DNA of 33,503 bases from Cafeteria roenbergensis (taxonomy: Eukaryota > Sar > Bigyra > Bicosoecida > Cafeteriaceae). How positions within the stretch are numbered: the stretch's first letter is position 1; each line of letters begins with the position of its first letter. The notes beneath the pieces are model-generated. The model was not told the origin of the DNA. It saw only the letters and a list, made by a program, of their open reading frames with translations, and did no database searches. The stretch is taken from contig VLTN01000111.1 in NCBI GenBank assembly GCA_008330645.1, forward strand, positions 1-33,503, in the 5' to 3' direction. A program made the translations under genes and the position numbers. Positions 1 to 6,280 of the stretch are shown here, piece by piece.

Positions 1-123
1 GTCAGAGCCTTTCGTCTGTGTCCGGGGAAATCTACGGACGCTATCCAGTTTGCTTTCATTGCCACTAATCGAATTGTTATCCAGTTGAACAACCTAATTA
101 GGCAAGTTGTTCAGTGCGCTTGA
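1..123 (+). CDS. C-terminal fragment of an unidentified gene cut by the window edge
   Basis: Frame 1 is open from the first base to a TGA at 121-123 and gives 40 residues of mixed composition, with an Ile/Asn/Gln/Val-rich end (motif IVIQLNNLIRQVV). The other two plus frames give shorter or less protein-like translations. No family can be assigned from so short a tail. If real, it would be the end of a plus-strand gene converging on the minus-strand gene that stops at 467. Confidence 0.35.
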   Translation, partial: VRAFRLCPGKSTDAIQFAFIATNRIVIQLNNLIRQVVQCA

Positions 124-366
124 TGATGACCTTCACAGTCTGCTAACAGATTGAGGAGGGAAGGGGTTGACTTTGGAAAAATGTACTATTTGAGGTGGCT
201 CCGCCCCCCTAACCCCCCGAGGGGGCTGGCGCCCCCCCGGTGCGGAAGTCGATGGATTCTGATTCGAGTGATGCATGAAGAGGATTCTGATTTCGAGTGA
301 TGATGAAGAGGAGGGGGCCGGAGCCCCCTCCCTCACTGCTAATCCGTAAAAGTCGCTAATTATTGA
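124..366. repeat. Non-coding stretch with a 28-bp direct repeat
   Basis: I see no convincing gene between the stop at 123 and the palindrome at 368. Two near-identical copies of a unit beginning GGATTCTGATT and ending GATGAAGAG lie at 254-282 and 283-311, one directly after the other. G/C homopolymer-rich segments (CCCCCC, GGGGG) flank them on both sides. The function is unknown. Confidence 0.6.
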
Positions 367-367
367 T

Positions 368-399
368 TCTACACGTTGTTTAATTAAACAACGTGTAGA
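368..399. terminator. 32-bp perfect palindrome in a convergent intergenic region
   Basis: The arms 368-383 and 384-399 are perfect reverse complements (outer TCTACACG, centre TTTAATTAAA). The palindrome lies between a plus-strand gene tail ending at 123 and a minus-strand gene ending at 467. In this position a bidirectional 3'-end signal is the simplest reading, similar in idea to the hairpin-directed polyadenylation known for mimivirus transcripts. That role is inference. Confidence 0.5.
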
Positions 400-431
400 C
401 CTGTGTACGGCTATGAGTTTAAACACCGCGT

Positions 432-448
432 TGGGGGCATGAACCCCA
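432..448 (-). terminator. 3' hairpin of the GGGGTCATGCCCC family
   Basis: On the minus strand the sequence is TGGGGTTCATGCCCCCA, a 5-bp GC stem with a short loop. It begins about 18 bases after the stop of the minus-strand gene at 467. Near-identical hairpins follow the stops of the genes ending at 2882 (minus) and 9720 (plus), each time in the same orientation relative to the gene. This supports a shared 3'-end signal. Confidence 0.5.
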
Positions 449-466
449 CTCCAGAGCCCGTGTTCC

Positions 467-1189
467 TTAGACGTACTTTGATGCTGGCCGAGATTCATAC
501 CCGGGTTCTCCTTCATGACAGCGGAAAACAATCTTCCCACGCTCGGATGCGGATGCGCATGTTGCTCTCTTGCGGGGTTTCGGCTTCGGCTCAATGTACT
601 GGTCAATCTTGGGCTGGTTCTTGTCAACTGCCTGCTTCTTCTTACTTCGTGTATTGACTCCAAGCCCTTGGGTGATTGCCTTCTTCGCACCTGTCTTATC
701 AAGGGCAAGGTTTACAGCACCCTTAACAAGAGGTCCACCAGGCAAAGCTCCAACGGCAGTATCGGTTAGTACTGATTTCCACTTATAGGGAGTCTTGGTC
801 TCTACAGAACGCCAAAGTTCGTTGGCCGCGGGGCCAACCACAGGAATAGCCTTTAGGACAGTGTGGGCTGCTCCCTTGAACCAATTTCCCACATCACTCC
901 AAAATCCAGCACCGGAGATACGGTTCTTCGGGAAGATTTGACGCACGATTTCACGGGCTACCTTGTCAGAGACATTGAGAGTGTCCTTGACGAACGTGAT
1001 GGCAACGGCGCGCTCTTTCGGGGACAGTTTGTGTTGTCCTTTCCTGCGCGCTCCGCTACACCGTCAAACAATTACGCCTGCATCAGCCTGTGCAACATCC
1101 TCGATACGTTTCATGGCCTCTTCACGTTGCTTTTTGGTCATTTTACCGAGTCCCTGAATCTTGAACGTCTTTGATAGTCGTAGCGTCAT
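467..1189 (-). pseudogene. Candidate membrane-active minor virion protein, interrupted by an in-frame TGA
   Basis: Reading from the ATG at 1189 gives 41 codons, a TGA at 1066-1064, then 198 more codons in the same frame to the stop at 467. The downstream part has no Met codon, so it cannot start independently at an ATG. Its translation is clearly protein-like: a basic helical segment, then a hydrophobic amphipathic stretch (GFWSDVGNWFKGAAHTVL), then a Lys/Pro-rich tail. Just before the amphipathic stretch is ISGAG, which matches the adenovirus-protease consensus (M/I/L)XGX-G and would expose the amphipathic helix at a new N-terminus, as in adenovirus protein VI. The pVI-like role is inference from layout only. 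The break may be a nonsense mutation, an assembly error, or readthrough, since TGA-CGG is a known leaky context. A hairpin motif precedes the ATG and another follows the stop. Confidence 0.6.
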
Positions 1190-1192
1190 ATC

Positions 1193-1217
1193 CTACAAAA
1201 ACTTTTAAAAAAAGTTT
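1193..1217 (-). promoter_or_regulatory. AT-rich hairpin motif before the start codon at 1189
   Basis: On the minus strand the sequence reads AACTTTTTTTAAAAGTTTTTG, then TAGG and the ATG a few bases on. It resembles the CACTTTTT/AAAAAGTG-TAGG motifs found immediately before the start codons at 4533 and 5388. A promoter role is proposed because of this repeated position. It could instead belong to the 3' region of the fibre gene. Confidence 0.35.
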
Positions 1218-1227
1218 GTCAAAATGG

Positions 1228-1370
1228 ATTGCACCTGGCGGTGCAAAGTTCAGTAGAACTTTATAGAGTTTGCAGTTTTGCTTAGCTTTTGCGTCAAAAG
1301 CTCAGTAGAACTTATATAGAGTTTGCACCGCAGGTGCATTCAGTTTTGACAAGCTTTTGCGTCAAAAGCT
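1228..1370. repeat. Duplicated block of short hairpins between two minus-strand genes
   Basis: Three modules occur twice. First, a TGCACC...GGTGCA hairpin near 1230-1246 and at 1325-1339. Second, CAGTAGAACTT followed by TATAGAGTTTGCA at 1251-1274 and 1303-1327. Third, the perfect hairpin AGCTTTTGCGTCAAAAGCT at 1284-1302 and 1352-1370. The last copy overlaps the stop codon of the fibre gene, so a 3'-end signal is plausible for it. The duplication itself is unexplained. Confidence 0.65.
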
Positions 1371-2694
1371 ATTCGAGAGCATCCACGCGTGCAGAGAGCT
1401 GTTGGACAGCCTTAATTAGCGGAGCAATGAGTTCCTCGTACCGAAGCCCATAGTCTTCCCTCGCCACCTTGGGCGGTGTCGGGGGCGTGTATGTGCTCTC
1501 CAGTTCTCCCTCTGGCATGTCCGGAGCAACCCATTCAGGGTCATCAACCATCGTAGTGTTCTTCACCACCATACCGTTTCCCGTTCCGTCAGAGTCTCCC
1601 AGCGTTGACATGAGAGTTTCGACGTCCTGTGAAATCAGACCGTAATGGAAACGGTTGCTCGTTCCCTGCTTGAAGCGGTACTTGACAGGTGTCAGAGCGT
1701 TGATGAAATCCAGCCCTCGGTTGTCCGGTAGTGCTGTGATATTCTTCTTCTGGTTGCGGTCGGAAATGACAGTCACAGGGTTGGCAGAAAAGATATCCTT
1801 CCACTTAATTGCCGACGCACCCAAGTTCCATACATTGTCATCCACCGGCCGGATGTAATGAGATGGCACCTCAGGGCGGTTATCAATCACAAGACCTGCA
1901 CCGATAGACGTACCACCAGTAACGCCATCAAACTGTAGCCAGAGACGACCACGACCTGGAACACCTCCCGCAGGCTCGAGGGAATCAATTTCAAACTTGT
2001 CGGCTGTGCTCCGCGTGTCGTTGATTACACGCCAGCCCATCTTTGTAGGATCAGGAAACTTGTCGCCATCGTTGCCAATGAAGTGGTTGAAGTTTAGCAC
2101 TGAGAAACCGCTGTTGGCTCCTGATGATGAGCGGCCAGCCTCGAAGAACATTTGGCCTGGAGCGGTTGGTGAGAGCCCCGGGGCATTGATTGCAAGAGGA
2201 CAGAAGTCTCCAGGAGTGTACGCATTGGAGATGAGTGCAGTTTCGCACTTGAGGTCTCCAGCCACATCAAGTTTTGCCTCTGGAATAACCGTCCCGATGC
2301 CGAGGTCGGCGCCCTTGAACCGTGCAACCTCTTGAAGGGTACTACCTGGAACTTCAGTTCCGGTCTGACAACGGAAGATAATGTCTCCCTGGACACCGTT
2401 GGTACCTCCCTTCATACCAATCTCACAAGTTGCCCCTTCCAACCCTGAATCACCGAGGTTAAAGACAATCTTTCGCTCGTCAACACGCTCTCCCGGGTCA
2501 GGAATAGCAGGAGATTCGTACAGAATAAGGTCGCCCTGCTGGATGACGAGGTCGCCCTCGTTTGTTCGAGTGTCATCTGTAACGATGAGTTTGTCGCACG
2601 TGAGCGTACCCCCGACCTCAACGTCATCCACGGTCTTTACGCTCTTGAGATAGGCTGGTACAGTCGGTGAGTACGTAATCATATCGAATGCCAT
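1369..2694 (-). CDS. Fibre/spike protein with C-terminal S74 intramolecular chaperone
   Basis: This 441-residue protein has the layout of phage-type tail fibres. The N-terminal part is beta-rich and variable. The motif GIGTVIPEAKLDVAGDL in the middle is typical of trimeric fibre shafts. The C-terminal 131 residues match the peptidase S74/endosialidase chaperone: Ser311 begins SDRNQKKNI, and Lys316 is at the +5 spacing of the catalytic Ser-Lys dyad. It ends with a heptad-like helix (YEELIAPLIKAVQQLSARVDAL). In the family, the chaperone trimerises the fibre and then cuts itself off just before the Ser. A receptor-binding role on the virion is therefore likely. The ATG at 2694 is the first Met in frame and follows an AT-rich motif containing TCTA. 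The stop lies inside a perfect hairpin. Confidence 0.85.
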   Translation of the reverse strand: MAFDMITYSPTVPAYLKSVKTVDDVEVGGTLTCDKLIVTDDTRTNEGDLVIQQGDLILYESPAIPDPGERVDERKIVFNLGDSGLEGATCEIGMKGGTNGVQGDIIFRCQTGTEVPGSTLQEVARFKGADLGIGTVIPEAKLDVAGDLKCETALISNAYTPGDFCPLAINAPGLSPTAPGQMFFEAGRSSSGANSGFSVLNFNHFIGNDGDKFPDPTKMGWRVINDTRSTADKFEIDSLEPAGGVPGRGRLWLQFDGVTGGTSIGAGLVIDNRPEVPSHYIRPVDDNVWNLGASAIKWKDIFSANPVTVISDRNQKKNITALPDNRGLDFINALTPVKYRFKQGTSNRFHYGLISQDVETLMSTLGDSDGTGNGMVVKNTTMVDDPEWVAPDMPEGELESTYTPPTPPKVAREDYGLRYEELIAPLIKAVQQLSARVDALE

Positions 2695-2699
2695 GGTAT

Positions 2700-2721
2700 C
2701 TACTAAACTTTTAGAAAAAAT
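2700..2721 (-). promoter_or_regulatory. AT-rich TCTA-containing motif before the fibre gene
   Basis: Minus strand: ACATTTTTTCTAAAAGTTTAG, ending about 6 bases before the ATG at 2694. It resembles the motif before the gene at 4533 (CACTTTTTCTAAAAAAGTG). Mavirus and its giant-virus helper CroV are known to share a late promoter with a TCTA core in an AT-rich context, so a late-promoter role is plausible. Confidence 0.45.
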
Positions 2722-2722
2722 G

Positions 2723-2880
2723 TCGTGGGGTCATGCCCCCACACGACGGTTCTATATGTCCTTATAATAAAGACATGTACAACATATAATTCCTTTACCG
2801 TTACAGAATACAGAAACCGTCGTGTGGGGGCATGACCCCACGAGGACATATAGAACCGTCGTGTGGGGGCATGACCCCAC
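2723..2880. repeat. Inverted repeat made of GGGGTCATGCCCC hairpins
   Basis: The 38-bp segment 2725-2762 is a perfect reverse complement of 2843-2880. A further partial copy lies at 2815-2843. Each contains the short hairpin GTGGGGTCATGCCCCCAC followed by ACACGACGG. Two copies in minus orientation follow the stop of the kinase-like gene (2882) directly. The third is inverted. About 50 bases of AT-rich sequence lie between the arms. The same hairpin occurs after the MCP stop at 9720. Confidence 0.75.
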
Positions 2881-2881
2881 T

Positions 2882-3409
2882 TTAGACCGTCTCCACGATA
2901 CGCAGATGCGCCCGTACCTTTGTCTCGAGGTCAGTCCAAGACGAGAATGAACGAATCATCTTCACGTCCGGGATGGCGTCCATGAGGGTATCACGTCCAT
3001 GGACGAGCTTTCGGGTTACATCAGGGTCTGCGTCCTCCACAAGGGCATTGTGGAACTCACGGGTCGGCGCACAGACGATGGTTGCATCGAGCTTTCCTCG
3101 AGAGAGGGCGAAAGGGAGAGACGAAGTGACCATCAGCACACGCAGTGCAGGATTAGTCTTGCATCGTCCACGCACGTACTCCAGAACACGACCAGCGAGT
3201 TCATCAAAGTACATGTCGTGCTTGAGTCCTGGAGGAGTCTCTTCCAGACGCTTCTTCTCCTCACGGGTTGCATGTTCCAGTACAACCGCATCCATATCCA
3301 GAACCATGACCTGAGACTGGTTCTTTGAAAGATTCTCACAGAGGGTAGTCTTCCCTGCACCGGTCGGAACCACCAGAATCGTCTTCTTAATGGTCTCCGG
3401 TCGACGCAT
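2882..3409 (-). CDS. P-loop NTPase, small kinase-like protein
   Basis: The protein has 175 residues from the only usable ATG (3409); an upstream extension would need a TTG start. The N-terminus has a beta strand and Walker A motif (ILVVPTGAGKTTL, residues about 12-24), then VMVLDMDAVVLE, which resembles the second strand and acidic motif of small nucleotide or polynucleotide kinases. A later strand (LRVLMVTSSLPFAL) and a basic helical C-terminus complete a single compact P-loop domain. I cannot tell whether it phosphorylates nucleotides, nucleic acid ends or something else. It is transcribed in the same direction as its neighbours, with about 70 bases to the gene at 3481. Two GTGGGG...CCCCAC hairpins follow its stop. 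Confidence 0.7.
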   Translation of the reverse strand: MRRPETIKKTILVVPTGAGKTTLCENLSKNQSQVMVLDMDAVVLEHATREEKKRLEETPPGLKHDMYFDELAGRVLEYVRGRCKTNPALRVLMVTSSLPFALSRGKLDATIVCAPTREFHNALVEDADPDVTRKLVHGRDTLMDAIPDVKMIRSFSSWTDLETKVRAHLRIVETV

Positions 3410-3480
3410 ACGCGAAAAACATCCACGTGCAACGTTGATAGCAATTGGTGCCAAAAAAACGGCGGCGGAGGCTGAAATTT

Positions 3481-4449
3481 CTACATAGCAGTCTCACCCT
3501 TTAAAATGAGCGATTTTGCGCCTTTACGCTTCGACGATGCTCTTGCCTTGGTTTCTTCTGGGCTTCCGAATTCAGCTTTTGCAACTGCACCCAATCCTGG
3601 TGATGGAGTTTCCCCAAACCGAAGGCGACGACGAGGTGCTCTATATCCTGAAGACGCCGCCGCCGCCGGCATTGATTGAAGTTCTGGAGAAGATGCCATT
3701 AGTACAGCGTCAGTATTAGCAGTTGCTCTTTTGTTTGCCGGTGTGTTCTTCCTTGCTTCCCGTTTAGCCTTTGCTTCAGCCTTTGCTTTTTGTTTAGCCT
3801 GAGCCTTAGCCTGAGCCTGTGCCTGAGCCTGTGCCTGAGCCTGTGCCTGAGCTTCGGCCTCAGCTTGAGCCTGTGCCTCTGCCTCAGCCTGTGCGCGGAT
3901 CTCTTCCTCTGTCGGGTATTGACTCATCATGCCCTCAATGGGTTCTGTCGGTGCTTCACCTGGTAGCAACTGGGTCAAAATCATATTGAGGGTCTTTGTT
4001 GCCGTTGCGCGCTGACCAGCCGAATTCTTTTTTAGAATTAACTCCAGATTGGCCTTTGCGGTTTCAGCAAAAGTTTGAATCTCGCCCTTCAGCTTCTTCG
4101 TGACCCTTGCTTCCTTCAGAACCTTTGGCATTTGGGCAAGGAAGTTGTTCGCGTTCGTCTCCTTTCCAGCCTCTGCCGACTTGAGGAACTGCTCTGCAAG
4201 AGAATGCAGGCGCCCCCGCGCCTCAGCCGTCGAAATGCGGTCAGTGGCGGGAATGTATCGACGCTCGCCATGGCTCCGCTCTTCGAAGAGTTCCTCTTCC
4301 TTCATCGCCTTCTTGTTCTGCTGTTCAATCGCCTTCTCGAGTGCTTCCTCCTGCTCACGTCGCTGTGCGCGTGCCTGGAATGTTCCCTCTCTTTCTCTTG
4401 CGCGCATGAGTGCAAGTTTCCGAAGAGCCTTTGCAGTCTTTGACATCAT
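3481..4449 (-). CDS. Coiled-coil protein with Ala-Gln repeat, function unknown
   Basis: The 322-residue protein starts MMSK. Residues 1-65 are a charged helix rich in Arg, Glu and Gln. A mixed helical part follows to about 185. Then comes a long low-complexity run of alternating Ala-Gln, Ala-Glu and Ala-Lys (about 187-235), encoded by a GCCTGAGCCTGT-type repeat at about 3783-3896. The C-terminus is basic with Ser/Pro (motif APRRRLRFGETPSPG). Nothing identifies an enzyme. A structural, scaffold or DNA-binding core role would fit, but this is a guess from composition and from the position next to virion genes. The sequence just before the ATG (ATAGAACAAT) resembles that before the integrase (ATAGAACACA). 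Confidence 0.7.
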   Translation of the reverse strand: MMSKTAKALRKLALMRAREREGTFQARAQRREQEEALEKAIEQQNKKAMKEEELFEERSHGERRYIPATDRISTAEARGRLHSLAEQFLKSAEAGKETNANNFLAQMPKVLKEARVTKKLKGEIQTFAETAKANLELILKKNSAGQRATATKTLNMILTQLLPGEAPTEPIEGMMSQYPTEEEIRAQAEAEAQAQAEAEAQAQAQAQAQAQAQAKAQAKQKAKAEAKAKREARKNTPANKRATANTDAVLMASSPELQSMPAAAASSGYRAPRRRLRFGETPSPGLGAVAKAEFGSPEETKARASSKRKGAKSLILKGETAM

Positions 4450-4495
4450 ATTGTTCTATGTGCCTTACTTGAAATAACAGTAAAGTCCATGGACG

Positions 4496-4530
4496 GGGTT
4501 TTTGATACACTTTTTCTAAAAAAGTGATAG
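4496..4530 (+). promoter_or_regulatory. Hairpin motif directly before the start at 4533
   Basis: GGTTTTTGATACAC, then CACTTTTTCTAAAAAAGTG and ATAGG, ends 2 bases before the ATG. The next gene (ATG 5388) has an almost identical ATACACTTTTTT-ATAAAAAGTGATAGG right before its ATG. This region lies between two divergent gene starts (4449 minus, 4533 plus), so it cannot be a 3'-end signal. A promoter or 5'-leader role is the best reading. Confidence 0.6.
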
Positions 4531-4532
4531 GT

Positions 4533-5309
4533 ATGGAACTAACGGAAAATCGTATCTTGTCCTTCAATGTTGAGCATGCTGAAATCTTCGACAAGGTTGA
4601 TATCGAAGGTCATCCACTGTACCTTAACGGTTCGTTTGCCTCATCGTCGCCTTTTGCGGGGGACATTGACCTGTATACGAGAGTGTCACATGATGACCTT
4701 CCAGAAGTCGTCAAACTCGTCCGTGGATTCTTACGAAGTGATATGGTCATTACAAAGGTGAGAATCGGGGAGAGACGCTTTTATGGGACTAAGTCTATCA
4801 GGGACGGCCTCAAGTCCGCAAAGGAATTGCTCGGAGAAAGTCCGGAGACGAAGTCCTGGGTCAAAGTCAACATGCTCCTATTCACCGGTGAAAACCTGGA
4901 AGAACTGAGCATCGTCTACGACTTCTCAACGAAGAGACTGAGTGACGCTGAAATCCAGGAATCAATCCGGGCTGACATCGTGGAGTATGAACACGATGAG
5001 GACTGGTACAAGGTGCTGAAGCGGAAACGACTCCTTCTTCGCCCCGACTCAATTCAGCGCAAGTACATTGACCGCATTCTTGACCGCCCAGATGTTGGCC
5101 AACTGTATCTTGCGCGCGTCGGCGCAGAAACACTCTTGAGCGGGAAGGGGCTCTTTCCAACGAAGGAACTGCAGACATCTCTCGGAAATTTGCGGGAACT
5201 TGTTCGTATCCGTCTCAAACTGAAAGAGCCTGGGCGTGGACTCCAGAACCTTACTGCGTTTTGGAAGCATGCACCCAAGATTATTGCCTTTCTTCGCAAA
5301 ATGAGATGA
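4533..5309 (+). CDS. Nucleotidyltransferase-fold protein
   Basis: The protein has 258 residues. Near the N-terminus it has LNGSFASSSPFAGDIDLY: Gly33-Ser34 followed nine residues later by Asp44-Ile-Asp46. This is the hG(G/S)x(9-13)Dh(D/E)h signature of the DNA polymerase beta-like nucleotidyltransferase superfamily, where the two Asp bind metal. The third acidic strand is not obvious (WVKVNMLLF holds no Asp), so activity is uncertain. The C-terminal half is helical and basic. Substrate unknown: the superfamily includes tRNA and RNA modifiers, protein nucleotidylating enzymes and toxin/antitoxin partners. The ATG at 4533 is preferred over an in-frame GTG at 4524 because the conserved AGTGATAGG motif lies between them. 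Confidence 0.65.
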   Translation: MELTENRILSFNVEHAEIFDKVDIEGHPLYLNGSFASSSPFAGDIDLYTRVSHDDLPEVVKLVRGFLRSDMVITKVRIGERRFYGTKSIRDGLKSAKELLGESPETKSWVKVNMLLFTGENLEELSIVYDFSTKRLSDAEIQESIRADIVEYEHDEDWYKVLKRKRLLLRPDSIQRKYIDRILDRPDVGQLYLARVGAETLLSGKGLFPTKELQTSLGNLRELVRIRLKLKEPGRGLQNLTAFWKHAPKIIAFLRKMR

Positions 5310-5363
5310 CAAAAACCCCGACATGGAGTTATCTGGTGTAGACCTTGGAATCGTCGTTGCATA

Positions 5364-5386
5364 CACTTTTTTATAAAAAGTGATAG
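5364..5386 (+). promoter_or_regulatory. Hairpin motif directly before the ATPase start
   Basis: CACTTTTTTATAAAAAGTG is a perfect hairpin (8-bp stem, 3-base centre), followed by ATAGG and the ATG at 5388. It is the second copy of the motif before the gene at 4533. The 78-base gap between the nucleotidyltransferase-like gene and the ATPase suggests that the morphogenesis cluster starts its own transcript here. Confidence 0.6.
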
Positions 5387-5387
5387 G

Positions 5388-6278
5388 ATGTTCGCAGTTA
5401 ACGGAGAAGGTGATTCACTCGCTTCAATTGTATCAAAAGGTGGAAAATCTGAAGGAATTCTCACTTTTGACCGAAAAGACCGAAGTTCAGCGGAAAACTC
5501 AGTCGAGGCAGTGAATGGAATGACGTTTCAGCCTATCCCGCTGTCTATTACTGGTGAGCGTGAACGTGATGTTACCTATCTTTCAGGCCAATCTGGAAGC
5601 GGAAAGTCGTATTTCAGCGCCGAACTCATTCGCCAGTATCGCAAGGCAAAACGAAGCGTGTTCGTCATTACGGATATCCCCGACAAGAAGTTTGAACCAT
5701 GTACATACCTCGATATTGATGACCTTGTAGGAATTGGTACGTCGTATCTTGAGAAGTTTGCAGAGTACAAGCACAAGATGGCAGTATTCCGGGAAGTAAA
5801 GAAGGAACTGAGTCCCGAAGAACGAATCGAAATGCAGAAGAACATTGTAGCACCACCCATTGCGGGCAAGAACAAGTTGGAGTTGAAGTTCACAGAAGAC
5901 GAGATGGCAACACTCTTCCACGATTCAGTTATCCTGTTCGACGATTACGAGAACAACGCGGACATTAAACTCATCTCGTTCCTCCGTGACCACTTTCTAA
6001 CCAAGGGTCGTCATTGGAATGCAAGTGTCATCATTTGCAACCATTCAACGAACTTTGGACGCGGTGCGAAACTCATTATGGGTGAGACAACTAATTTCGT
6101 GCTGTTCTCGGCCTCTCGGAAGCGTGAACGCCATTACTTCTACACGGAGTACATGAAATGGAAGAAGAGCGAAATCACGCCCATTGAGCGCATGCTCCAA
6201 ACCTCACGATGGATTTACATTGACGCAAAGAATGACGTGGTTCTTTCTGAGAGAAAAGGAATATTTCTCGATGGGTAG
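5388..6278 (+). CDS. FtsK/HerA-type genome-packaging ATPase
   Basis: The protein has 296 residues, the usual size for the virophage packaging ATPase. Walker A is GQSGSGKS (67-74), after a beta strand (DVTYLS). Walker B is VILFDDYE (181-188), a hydrophobic strand ending in acidic residues. A sensor-like strand VIICNHST (214-221) follows. Together these match the A32/FtsK-HerA superfamily that pumps DNA into the capsid of double-jelly-roll viruses. It is the first gene of the ATPase-protease-penton-MCP cluster; its TAG stop is only 2 bases from the protease start. The region between the Walker motifs holds a charged helical insertion (about 120-165). Confidence 0.93.
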   Translation: MFAVNGEGDSLASIVSKGGKSEGILTFDRKDRSSAENSVEAVNGMTFQPIPLSITGERERDVTYLSGQSGSGKSYFSAELIRQYRKAKRSVFVITDIPDKKFEPCTYLDIDDLVGIGTSYLEKFAEYKHKMAVFREVKKELSPEERIEMQKNIVAPPIAGKNKLELKFTEDEMATLFHDSVILFDDYENNADIKLISFLRDHFLTKGRHWNASVIICNHSTNFGRGAKLIMGETTNFVLFSASRKRERHYFYTEYMKWKKSEITPIERMLQTSRWIYIDAKNDVVLSERKGIFLDG

Positions 6279-6280
6279 GA

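Noticed and set aside
133-708. 191-codon minus-strand frame overlapping the pVI-like gene
   Set aside because: Ser/Arg/Pro-rich with no motif; the overlapping frame has clear amphipathic and basic segments and a protease site.
1045-1085. Short intron removing the TGA in the pVI-like gene
   Set aside because: Only 20-32-nt GT...AG intervals fit, too short for a normal intron, and these do not keep the frame.
467-1189. Alternative genetic code with TGA as a sense codon
   Set aside because: TGA serves as the stop for the gene at 4533-5309 and for the integrase, and the other element genes contain no in-frame TGA.
5130-5160. LSGKG in the nucleotidyltransferase-like protein as an adenain site
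   Set aside because: The five-residue pattern is loose and expected by chance; the position is inside a predicted folded region of a non-capsid protein.
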